From positions 248,001 through 312,000 of the forward strand of contig NZ_JARZHG010000007.1 in assembly GCF_029946505.1 (NCBI RefSeq): DNA of 64,000 nt, given 5' to 3'. Below, piece after piece: positions 35,959 to 43,695 of the stretch (its first letter is position 1; each line of letters begins with the position of its first letter). Both the position numbers and the translations under genes were made by a program. The stretch comes from Polyangium sp. y55x31 (GTDB taxonomy: Bacteria; Myxococcota_A; Polyangia; Polyangiales; Polyangiaceae). Under the pieces are notes generated by a model, which did no database searches, was not told the origin of the DNA, and saw nothing but the letters and a program-made list of their open reading frames with translations.

Positions 35959-36006
35959 CCGAGTTCGTCGCTGCGAAGCAGGCTGTAGCGACACGAAGAG
36001 GCGACG

Positions 36007-36633
36007 TTGAAGCGGGGAAGAGGGCGTTCGGGGATGGAGCCGCTCATGGCGGTGCTCGCCCGGGAGCAGGGGATCACGCCGCCGTCGGACACGTCGCGTT
36101 CGCCCGTCCCCGCGCGGGACTGGGAGGCCGCCGTGGGCTCGCGCATCGCGGCGCGCGCGCGGCCGGTCAAGCTGGAGCGCGGGGTGCTTCACGTGCGCGC
36201 CGCGAGCTCGACGTGGGCGCAGGAGCTCTCGATGCTGTGCGAGCCGATCCTCGCGCAGCTCAAGGCGCGCGGCATCGCGGTCGAGTCGCTTCGCTTCCGC
36301 GTGGGGCCCGTGGACCCGCCCGAGCGCGCGAAGACGCGCGGCGACGTGCGCACCGCGCCGCCGGCCGTGAAGCTGCCCGAAGCGCTCGCGGCGCAGATCG
36401 AGCACGTGGCCGATGAAGCGCTGCGCGAGGCGATCCGACGCGCGGCGGCGAAGAACCTCGGATGGCAGCGCATGCGCGCGAGCCGCAAGAGGACGGCCCC
36501 GCCGGAGGCCGAGACGGCTACGACGACGCGAGCCGCTCGAGGCCCTCGACCCGTTGCACCAGAAAACGCTCCGCAGGACCGAGCTGGGGCGCAATCTTCT
36601 GCAGCTCCGCGACGTACGCGCGGATCAACTTGA
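36007..36633 (+). CDS. DciA-like DUF721 protein
   Basis: A 208-residue protein whose residues ~40-110 match the DUF721/DciA domain: WEAAVGSRIAARARPVKLERGVLHVRAASSTWAQELSMLCEPIL (broken up), with the typical WAQEL core. DciA assists loading of the replicative helicase in most bacteria. The C-terminus is basic and disordered. Its last ~116 bases overlap the 3' end of the convergent FHA gene, so one or both tails could be shorter. A later ATG at 36034 is an alternative start. Confidence 0.75.
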   Translation: MKRGRGRSGMEPLMAVLAREQGITPPSDTSRSPVPARDWEAAVGSRIAARARPVKLERGVLHVRAASSTWAQELSMLCEPILAQLKARGIAVESLRFRVGPVDPPERAKTRGDVRTAPPAVKLPEALAAQIEHVADEALREAIRRAAAKNLGWQRMRASRKRTAPPEAETATTTRAARGPRPVAPENAPQDRAGAQSSAAPRRTRGST

Positions 36634-37384
36634 TGTCGTAGCCCTTGGCCTTGCGCACGATCGTGTAGAGCTCGTCGATCACGGAGCCGGGCAAGGGCGC
36701 GCTGATCGTCGTGTAGAGATCGAAGACGTAGTCGATCCACGAGCCCTTCGTCGTCGCCGCGGCGAGGCGCGCGGCGTAGAGCGCGGCGTACTCGGCGACG
36801 CCGCCCTTCGGACGCTGGCCCGTCTTGGCGCGCTTCAAGATGCCCTGCAGGAGCGAGGCGAGGATGCGCTCGGCCTCGTCGGCGCGGCCCATCGCGAGCG
36901 CCTTGTCCGCGACGCCGCAGAGCAGGCGCACCGACTGGAAACGTCGCGACGTCTCCGATCGACCGCCGAGCCGGATGTCGACCTCGCCCTTCGAGTCGAT
37001 CGCCGCAGCCTCGATGGAGGCATGGATCTCGGCGACCTGCATGCCGCCGATCGTCTGCATTGCGCGGCGATGTTCTTCGTCCGCGTACGGGCTCGAGCGC
37101 GGCTCGTCGGTCTTGTAGATGATGATCTCCTGGTTGCCGATGCGGATCTTGTCGCCCGGCACGAGCTCGCGCGGGCCGTCGATGCGCACGCCGTTGACGA
37201 GCACGCCGTTGCGGCTGCCGAGGTCCTTCGCGACGACGCCGTTCGAGCCCACGACGAGCGCGGCGTGCTTGCGCGACACCAGCGGATCATCGACCGCGAG
37301 CTGGCACTCGGGCCCGCGCCCGACGACGAACTCCCCGAACGGGAGCTCGAGATCATGCGCGAGGTAGCGGATCCTGAACGGCAT
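36518..37384 (-). CDS. FHA-domain protein, paralogue 1
   Basis: A 288-residue protein. Residues ~1-95 form an FHA phosphothreonine-binding domain: VVGRGPECQLAVDDPLVSRKHAAL and LGSRNGVLVNG. The rest (residues ~120-285) is a helical domain that recurs in the adjacent gene (VRLLCGVADKALAMGRADEAERIL, YVFDLYTTI), so both share one unnamed architecture. Myxobacteria use FHA proteins downstream of Ser/Thr kinases. It starts 9 bp after the stop of paralogue 2, on the same strand. Confidence 0.88.
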   Translation of the reverse strand: MPFRIRYLAHDLELPFGEFVVGRGPECQLAVDDPLVSRKHAALVVGSNGVVAKDLGSRNGVLVNGVRIDGPRELVPGDKIRIGNQEIIIYKTDEPRSSPYADEEHRRAMQTIGGMQVAEIHASIEAAAIDSKGEVDIRLGGRSETSRRFQSVRLLCGVADKALAMGRADEAERILASLLQGILKRAKTGQRPKGGVAEYAALYAARLAAATTKGSWIDYVFDLYTTISAPLPGSVIDELYTIVRKAKGYDIKLIRAYVAELQKIAPQLGPAERFLVQRVEGLERLASS

Positions 37385-37393
37385 GTCGCAACC

Positions 37394-38341
37394 TCACTTG
37401 AGCCCACCGAGGCGCTCGAGGCCCTCGAGTCGTTGCTGCACGAACCGCTCGCTCGGACCGAAGCTCGAAGAGCGGCTCCGAAGCGACTCGGTGTACGCCC
37501 GCATCTTTCCCATGTCGAGCGTCTTGACCTTGCGCACCGCCGAGTAGAGCTCGTCGACGACCGTGCCCGGCACGAGCTGATCGATGCGCGTGTAGAGATC
37601 GAAGATGTAGTCGATCCAGATGCCCTTGCCCGTCGCCGACGCGAGCTTCGCCGCGTAGATGGCGGCCGTCGACGCGAGGTCGAGCGGCGGCGCATGACCG
37701 TCGCGCGCCTTCTGCAGCACGTCGTTCAACGAGCGCAGGAGGATGCGCTCGGCCTCTTCGGCGCGGCCCATCGCGAGCGCCTTGTCCGCGACGCTGCCGA
37801 TGAGCGAGAGCGCGTTGACGTGCCGATCGGGCTGCGCGTTCACGGCGGCAGCAGCGGCGGCGAGGTTCGCGCTGTTCACGCTCGGCGTCGGAGACGTGTT
37901 CTGCTGCGAGGAGACGCCGGGCGTCGTGTAGTCGCTCCAGAAGTCCTCGCGCGTGTCGAAGCTGCCCTCGTGGCCCGCCACGGTCGGCATGCGCGCCGAG
38001 CGCGCGACGCTGCGCGGATGGCCGAACGCGATCGACTCGGGCACACTCGCGAGGCCCTCCTCGGGGATGTTCTCGAGCACCATCTCCTGACCGCCGATGG
38101 TGATGTGATCACCGTGCGCGAGCTTCTGCGGTCCGTCGATCTTCGTGCCGTTCAAGCTCACGCCGTTGCGGCTGCCGAGATCCTCGATCGTCACGCTGTC
38201 GCCGCGCACGGTGAGGAGCGCGTGCCTGCGTGAGACCAGCGGATCGTCGAGGGCGAGCTGGCAGTCGGCGCTGCGGCCGATCACGAACTGGCCCAGCGGC
38301 ACTTCGAGCTCGTGCGACAGATACCGCAGTCGGACCGCCAT
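37394..38341 (-). CDS. FHA-domain protein, paralogue 2
   Basis: A 315-residue tandem duplicate of the downstream gene: FHA domain at residues ~1-95 (IGRSADCQLALDDPLVSRRHALL, LGSRNGVSLNG), a variable Ser/Asn-rich middle, then the same helical domain (LIGSVADKALAMGRAEEAERILL, IDYIFDLYTRI). The N- and C-terminal domains are conserved while the linker differs. The operon order suggests the two proteins may form heteromers. Confidence 0.88.
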   Translation of the reverse strand: MAVRLRYLSHELEVPLGQFVIGRSADCQLALDDPLVSRRHALLTVRGDSVTIEDLGSRNGVSLNGTKIDGPQKLAHGDHITIGGQEMVLENIPEEGLASVPESIAFGHPRSVARSARMPTVAGHEGSFDTREDFWSDYTTPGVSSQQNTSPTPSVNSANLAAAAAAVNAQPDRHVNALSLIGSVADKALAMGRAEEAERILLRSLNDVLQKARDGHAPPLDLASTAAIYAAKLASATGKGIWIDYIFDLYTRIDQLVPGTVVDELYSAVRKVKTLDMGKMRAYTESLRSRSSSFGPSERFVQQRLEGLERLGGLK

Positions 38342-38419
38342 GTTCGAGCCATACCAATGGCGTAGAACGCCGTCAAAGCGGCTCTTTTCGGTCCGACCGG
38401 CCGAGGCCCGAAAGACGGC

Positions 38420-38926
38420 CTACCCCCGGCCCGGGCCTTCCTCGGACAGAACCCGCAAAAGGAAGAGGAGCAGCCGCGGATGCGAGAGGAGCCCATAGAT
38501 CGTGAGCTTCTCGTTCGCCATCGCACGCGCGACATCCCACAATGTCCCACCGCCCTCCGGCGTACGCATGAATACTTTGGGGAGGCGTAACCAGCGGGAC
38601 AGGCCGACGTTCGCGAGGCGCCGCAGGGCAGCTTCGTCGCCGCAGAGGGTCACCGAGGGGATGCCAACGGTGCCGTCGTGGATCGTCAGCCGGCCGTGAT
38701 CGAAGCGCATCGTGAGCGTCTGCGTGGTGTCCTGCGCCACGATGAGCACGGAGCCACGGAGCGCCCGGAAGTCCTGCATTTTCCGGGCGGAGTGGGCGAC
38801 GTTTTGCCGGATCCGATCGGCGAGCAGGATCGCGAGGGTGTTTTCTTCCGTGCCTTCGGCGAGGTCGATGATCGGGTCCACGGTGCCGCTCGTCCCGGGC
38901 TTTCTTGCGCCGGGTGAGAGGAGCAT
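38420..38926 (-). CDS. Hypothetical protein, possibly SCP2-like
   Basis: A 168-residue soluble protein. The central part (GSVLIVAQDTTQTLTMRFDHGRLTIHDG) is a beta-rich stretch reminiscent of SCP2 sterol-carrier domains, but I see no decisive motif. The C-terminal 30 residues are hydrophobic and helical (YGLLSHPRLLLFLLRVL). It lies between the FHA pair and purD, all on the minus strand. Confidence 0.55.
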   Translation of the reverse strand: MLLSPGARKPGTSGTVDPIIDLAEGTEENTLAILLADRIRQNVAHSARKMQDFRALRGSVLIVAQDTTQTLTMRFDHGRLTIHDGTVGIPSVTLCGDEAALRRLANVGLSRWLRLPKVFMRTPEGGGTLWDVARAMANEKLTIYGLLSHPRLLLFLLRVLSEEGPGRG

Positions 38927-38953
38927 GACGAAGGCGCGCCGCGCGGTCGAGCG

Positions 38954-40297
38954 TTACCGCGCACCCCCGATCGCCGAGGCGCCGATGTCGGTCCGGAAGT
39001 GCGCGCCCGCGAAGGAGATACGCCGCGCCGCCTCGTAGGCGCGCTCCCGCGCCTCCAGGATCGAAGCCCCGACGGCCGTGACGGCGAGGACGCGCCCGCC
39101 CGCGGTGACGATGCCCTCGGCGGTCCTCTTCGTGCCCGCGTGGTGCACGACCACGCCGGGCACTTCGGCAGCCTCGTCGAGCCCGCGAATCACGTCACCC
39201 GCGCGCGGCGTGCCCGGATACCCGGCCGCCGCGAGCACCACGACGACCGCGCTTCGCCCCGGCGCGACGCGCACCGCCGTGGGATCGAGCTTGCCACTCG
39301 CGACCGACGCGCACATCGCGGCGAGGTCGCCGTCGAGGAGCGCGACGAGCGCCTCGCACTCGGGATCCCCGAAGCGGACATTGTGTTCGAGCAGCAACGG
39401 ATCGCCGGTGGGCGTGATCATGAGCCCCGCGAAGAGCACGCCCCGGAAAGGACGGCCCTCCGCGCGCATGCCGTCGATCGTCGGTCGCAAGATCTCTCGC
39501 TCGACCCGCGCGAGCAGCTCCGGCCCGACCTGCGGCGACGGCGCGAACACGCCCATGCCGCCCGTGTTCGGGCCTCGATCGCCGTCGAAGACACGCTTGT
39601 GATCCCGGGCGACGGGCAAGACGAGGAGCGACGTACCATCGGTGACCGCGAGGACGCTCGCCTCCTCGCCGACGAGGGCCTCCTCGATCACGACCGTACG
39701 CCCCGCGTCGCCGAAGCGATGCTCGACGAGCATCGCGCGCGCCGCCTCGATCGCCTCCGCCTCGGTCTGCGCCACGACGACGCCCTTGCCCGCGCAGAGA
39801 CCGTCGGCCTTCACCACCACGGGCGCGCCGCGCCGTCGGATCTCCGCCGCGGCCGCGGCCATGTCCGTCACGATCTCGAAGTCCGCCGTGGGGATCCGAT
39901 GCCGCGCGGCGAACTGCTTCATGAACGCCTTCGACCCTTCGAGCCGCGCCGCCTCCGCGCTCGGCCCGAAGACCCGGATCCCCGCCGCTTCGAGCGCGTC
40001 CGACACGCCCGCGCAGAGCGGACCTTCGGGGCCCACGACGACGAGGTCCACGGCTTCGCGCCGCGCGAGCTCGACGACGTCCGCGGCATCGAGCCGCGCG
40101 CCCGCGATGGAGCGAATCGGCGCTGTGCCCGCCCCGCCTTCGTCCACGGTGCCTGCGTTGCCCGGCGCCACGAGGACTTCGGCCGTCGTGCTCGACTTTG
40201 CCAACGCCCTGGCCAGGGCGTGCTCTCGCGCACCCGAGCCGAGCACGAGCACCCGCCGCCCCGACGACCGCTCCGATCCGGAAGCCCGCTGATTCAC
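38954..40297 (-). CDS. purD: Phosphoribosylamine-glycine ligase PurD
   Basis: A 447-residue ATP-grasp enzyme of purine synthesis. Visible signatures are VLVLGSGAREHALARAL at the N-terminus, VVGPEGPLCAGVSDAL, VKADGLCAGKGVVVA and RFGDPECEALVALLDGDL. The GTG at 40297 gives a length slightly above the family norm; a GTG at the VLVLGSG codon would remove about 16 residues and is an alternative. It is divergent from the SRP RNA gene. Confidence 0.92.
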   Translation of the reverse strand: MNQRASGSERSSGRRVLVLGSGAREHALARALAKSSTTAEVLVAPGNAGTVDEGGAGTAPIRSIAGARLDAADVVELARREAVDLVVVGPEGPLCAGVSDALEAAGIRVFGPSAEAARLEGSKAFMKQFAARHRIPTADFEIVTDMAAAAAEIRRRGAPVVVKADGLCAGKGVVVAQTEAEAIEAARAMLVEHRFGDAGRTVVIEEALVGEEASVLAVTDGTSLLVLPVARDHKRVFDGDRGPNTGGMGVFAPSPQVGPELLARVEREILRPTIDGMRAEGRPFRGVLFAGLMITPTGDPLLLEHNVRFGDPECEALVALLDGDLAAMCASVASGKLDPTAVRVAPGRSAVVVVLAAAGYPGTPRAGDVIRGLDEAAEVPGVVVHHAGTKRTAEGIVTAGGRVLAVTAVGASILEARERAYEAARRISFAGAHFRTDIGASAIGGAR

Positions 40298-40416
40298 GGT
40301 GCGCCGGCTACCACGCGCCCCGACCTCGCGCGAACGAAAAGTGGTCCGGCGCGCCGAACGAGCAGGGACGTGCAGCCGCGCCCGGAACGCATGCCGATCT
40401 TTTTTCGATCGGGCGC

Positions 40417-40445
40417 TCGACAGGCGCGTTTCGATGCAGTACGAC
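40417..40445 (+). promoter_or_regulatory. Probable sigma-70-type promoter of the SRP RNA
   Basis: TCGACA, a 17-base spacer and TACGAC. The -35 fits the consensus at five of six bases; the -10 is weaker. The predicted start is near 40452, shortly before the SRP RNA helix. Confidence 0.45.
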
Positions 40446-40473
40446 TGTGGCCGTTCGGGACCCGTCCCGTTGT

Positions 40474-40552
<79 letters not shown>

Positions 40553-40622
40553 TTTTGCTTTTTGTCCCTCGAAGTCCCGCGGGGGTTGCTCTCCCGACGC
40601 CTGGCCGTACGCTACGGCCATC

Positions 40623-41414
40623 GTGGATTTTCTGTCCCCGGGCAACGACGAGCCGCGCGAGAGCCGCGTCTTCCGGTGGGTCGCGTTCGTCGCGTCCGCC
40701 GCCCTCGTCGCTGCAGGCCTGCGGTTTGCCCTGCATGAACCGCTCGTCGCCGCCCTCCTGATCGGCGTCCTGCTCGCGGCGCTGGTTGGCCGGTGGCTCT
40801 CGCGACGGCGGCTCCGACGCGTGTTGCGATCGGGCGACGTGATCGCGGTCCTGCGGAGCTGGACGGGCGCGCTCGAACGGATCCCCTACCCCGCCACGAT
40901 GGGCCCGCTCATGGCGGCCACGGCGTTCGCCGCGTGCGGCTGGATCGACAAGGCGCGCGCCGCGCTCGCCGCCGCCGAGCGTGGGCCCGTGTGGGAAGCG
41001 GCGCTCGAGCATCGCCTCTTCCTCGACACGCTGCTCCTCACGTTCGAGGGCGACCGCGACGCCGCGCTCGAAAAAGCCCGCCGTCTCGTGCGTTTGCCCT
41101 TGCCGCGTGGCGCCAGCGCGCTGCGCGATCGTGTCCTCGCCTTGCGCTCTGCGGCGTTCGCGCTTGCGCGCGCCTTCGCGCACCAGAGCGAGCCCGGCGA
41201 CGACGCTCTCCTCGAACGAGCGAGCGAGAACAGTCCGCTCGTCTTCTGGGCGATGCGGTATGCGGCGGCGGTCATCGCGATCGATCGCGGCGACAACGAC
41301 AAGGCCACGCGCCTGCTCGCCGGCGCGCCGCCCTGGCCCGAGGAGTCGATCTTCCGCGCCTTCCACCTCGAGATCGAGGAACGCGCGCGGCTTTCGCCGT
41401 CCGCTTGTTCGTGA
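40623..41414 (+). CDS. Hypothetical membrane protein with TPR-like C-terminus
   Basis: A 263-residue protein from the GTG at 40623; the frame is open upstream through the SRP RNA, so the internal start is preferred. Two adjacent membrane segments (residues ~18-60) are followed by an Ala-rich helical domain (AATAFAACGWIDKARAALAAAE) that looks like tetratricopeptide repeats. No family is recognised. Confidence 0.65.
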   Translation: MDFLSPGNDEPRESRVFRWVAFVASAALVAAGLRFALHEPLVAALLIGVLLAALVGRWLSRRRLRRVLRSGDVIAVLRSWTGALERIPYPATMGPLMAATAFAACGWIDKARAALAAAERGPVWEAALEHRLFLDTLLLTFEGDRDAALEKARRLVRLPLPRGASALRDRVLALRSAAFALARAFAHQSEPGDDALLERASENSPLVFWAMRYAAAVIAIDRGDNDKATRLLAGAPPWPEESIFRAFHLEIEERARLSPSACS

Positions 41415-41478
41415 ACGAACGATGGGCGCACGAGGTCGTTCGGCAGCCGAACGGCGGCCGTGCTAGAGCGAGCGCCTG

Positions 41479-42240
41479 ATGTCCGGCCTCGAAGTCTTCA
41501 AGCACGCCGACAGCTGGGCGAGCCTCGCGACGCTCACGGGTCTCGAGGTCGTGCTCGGGATCGACAACATCGTCTTCCTGACGCTCACGACGAACAAGCT
41601 GCCGGCGAAGCAGCAGCCCGCGGCGCGTTCGCTCGGCCTCGCGCTCGCGCTGTTCATGCGCCTCGGTCTGCTCTTCGGGCTCACGTGGGTGATGAGCTTG
41701 ACGAGTGATCTCTTCTCGCTCCTCGGCCATGCCTTCTCCACGCGCGACCTCATCCTTCTCGGCGGCGGCCTCTTCCTGATCGCGAAGAGCACGCACGAGA
41801 TGTTCGAGCGCCTCGAGGTCGAAGGCGAGAAGGACGGCAAGCCCGTCAAGCACATGTCGTTCGGCTTCGCCGTCGCGCAGATCGTCCTGCTCGACATCGT
41901 CTTCTCGCTCGACTCGGTCATCACTGCGGTCGGCATGGCGCAGCACTTGACGATCATGGCCACGGCCGTCGTCATCGCCGTCTTCGTGATGCTGCTCTTC
42001 GCGGGGGCGATCGGCCGCTTCGTCAACCGTCATCCGAGCATGCGGATCCTCGCGTTGAGCTTCCTCCTGCTCATCGGCGTGCTGCTCGTCGCCGAGGGCA
42101 TGCGCCAGCACATCAACAAGGGCTACGTCTACTTCGCCATGGCCTTCTCGCTCGGCGTCGAGCTCATCAACATGAAGCTGCGCGTGCGCCAGCAGGCGCC
42201 CGTCTCGCTGCACAACCCCTACGAGGATCGCGCGCCGTGA
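41479..42240 (+). CDS. TerC-family membrane protein
   Basis: A 253-residue polytopic protein of the TerC/Alx family: GLEVVLGIDNIVFLTL at residues ~20-36 and VAQIVLLDIVFSLDSVITAVGM around 132-155, each with the conserved acidic residues in membrane helices. TerC proteins are linked to tellurite resistance and to manganese export and metalation of exported proteins. It overlaps the following lipoprotein gene (GTGA), so the two are coupled. Confidence 0.9.
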   Translation: MSGLEVFKHADSWASLATLTGLEVVLGIDNIVFLTLTTNKLPAKQQPAARSLGLALALFMRLGLLFGLTWVMSLTSDLFSLLGHAFSTRDLILLGGGLFLIAKSTHEMFERLEVEGEKDGKPVKHMSFGFAVAQIVLLDIVFSLDSVITAVGMAQHLTIMATAVVIAVFVMLLFAGAIGRFVNRHPSMRILALSFLLLIGVLLVAEGMRQHINKGYVYFAMAFSLGVELINMKLRVRQQAPVSLHNPYEDRAP

Positions 42241-42782
42241 CACGCGTCCTTCACCTCGCCGCGCTCGCCGCGTCGATGCTCGCCCTCGCGGGTTGTCCCG
42301 AGGGCTCCGCCGTCGCGCAAAGCACCGACGCAGGAGCGCCCGTCGACGCGGGCGTCTCGGATGCACAGGGCACGGTTCCCTGGCAGTCGTCGTCGTCCGC
42401 GCCGGCGTCTCCGCCTGCCGAGCCGAGCAGCGAGCGCGCTTCGCTCGAGTTGCTTCAGCTCACGCTCACGTCCGACGTGCAGAAGAAAGAGCCCGTCGAC
42501 ACGCTCGACGTCGCGCCTCCGGGCTCGCGCGTCTACGCGCACCTCAAGCTGCGCAACCGCTCGCAGGACAAGCGCAAGGTGCACGTCGACTTCCTCGTGA
42601 ACGGCAAGCTCCGCACGCCGCTCGACCTCACCGTCGAGCCTTCGTGGTCGTACCGCACGTGGGGCTACAACACGATGCAAGCCGGCGACACGGGCGAGCT
42701 CGAAGTGCGCGTGCTCGACGACGGCGGCTCGACGCTCGCCACGGCGCGGCTGCCCATCAAGGCCAAATCGAAGGCCAAGTAG
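42237..42782 (+). CDS. Small lipoprotein coupled to terC
   Basis: A 181-residue protein from a GTG that overlaps the terC stop. It has a lipobox LAGC (Cys20), a Ser/Ala/Pro linker to residue ~60 and a C-terminal beta-sandwich-like domain (RVYAHLKLRNRSQDKRKVHVDFLVNGK). The overlap suggests a periplasmic partner of TerC, but the family is unknown to me. Confidence 0.7.
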   Translation: MTRVLHLAALAASMLALAGCPEGSAVAQSTDAGAPVDAGVSDAQGTVPWQSSSSAPASPPAEPSSERASLELLQLTLTSDVQKKEPVDTLDVAPPGSRVYAHLKLRNRSQDKRKVHVDFLVNGKLRTPLDLTVEPSWSYRTWGYNTMQAGDTGELEVRVLDDGGSTLATARLPIKAKSKAK

Positions 42783-42813
42783 GCGCCGCGCGCGTGGCGC
42801 GCTTCTTCTTCGT

Positions 42814-43434
42814 TCAACCGCAACGCCTCCAGTGGAGGCGCAGCATCTGCACGCCCCACGCCGGCGTGAGCCGGATGCGGCCCGCGCCGGACGGGTTTCC
42901 GACCTTGCTCACGCTCGCGGCCGTGCGGATGTTGAGCGGCCGCTGCGCTCCGCACGGCGAAAACGGACCCACGGCGCCGGCCGGCTCGCGCACCACGAAG
43001 CCCTGCGCGAACGGGCCGCGCAGCGTCGTCTGGATCGGGTTCTCGCCGAATTCACCCGTGAAGTACCGCTCGACGTCGAGCGTCGCGGTGACGCCGTCCT
43101 CGAGCTCCGCGTAGCCACGGAAGCCGTAGTCGTTCGTCACGGCGTACGAGTAGCCCGGCGTGTAATCGAGATCGAGGATCACCTGGCAAAACACGCGTTG
43201 CTCCGAGGGCGGCACGCCGGGCCCCGCCGAGGCCGAGAGAGCGCCGTCGATGAGGACGATGTGCCCACCGTCGTTCGCGAGGATCGCCCGCACCGAACCC
43301 GACGGGCATCCGGTGCCGAGCGCCGTGACCGAGCGGAGGGAGACCTCGGGCGGCACCTCGGCCTCGGCGACGGCGGGCGCGAACAGCGCCGAGAGCCCGA
43401 GCCCGAACAACACCCGAGCCAACGTCTTTTTCAT
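42814..43434 (-). CDS. Secreted DUF4360-like protein
   Basis: A 206-residue protein with a signal peptide cleaved after a VAEA-type site (residue ~25). The mature protein begins PPEVSLRSVTALGTGCPSGSVRAIL, and CQVILDLDYTPGYSYAVTNDYGFRGYAELEDG follows, both typical of DUF4360. Four cysteines probably form disulfides. The function of the family is unknown. The 261 bp between this gene and PEP carboxylase hold no visible gene. Confidence 0.85.
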   Translation of the reverse strand: MKKTLARVLFGLGLSALFAPAVAEAEVPPEVSLRSVTALGTGCPSGSVRAILANDGGHIVLIDGALSASAGPGVPPSEQRVFCQVILDLDYTPGYSYAVTNDYGFRGYAELEDGVTATLDVERYFTGEFGENPIQTTLRGPFAQGFVVREPAGAVGPFSPCGAQRPLNIRTAASVSKVGNPSGAGRIRLTPAWGVQMLRLHWRRCG

Positions 43435-43695
43435 GGAATCCTCCCCTGGGGCCCGCGCCCCGGTATCGATGTGGGCGGCGCGAACGTGGCGCGCCGGTCG
43501 TCAGCACCTCGAGCCGATCGAGCTCTTCGGCAAGGCGATCCGCGCCGGACTCGTTCGCTCTGTTCGCCACGGATTCCCGGGGGAAAACTGATTCGCTGGT
43601 CATCACTCGGGGGCTCCGCTCGGACAAGCCGCGCTGTGCGCCCAAACCCCCGTTCACCGTCATCTTCGTCTTCGACTCGGCGTACACTCCGCGTC

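Noticed and set aside
42237-43114. Frameshifted longer protein downstream of terC
   Set aside because: The small lipoprotein has a clear lipobox and natural end; the longer frame is Arg/Ala-rich shadow sequence.
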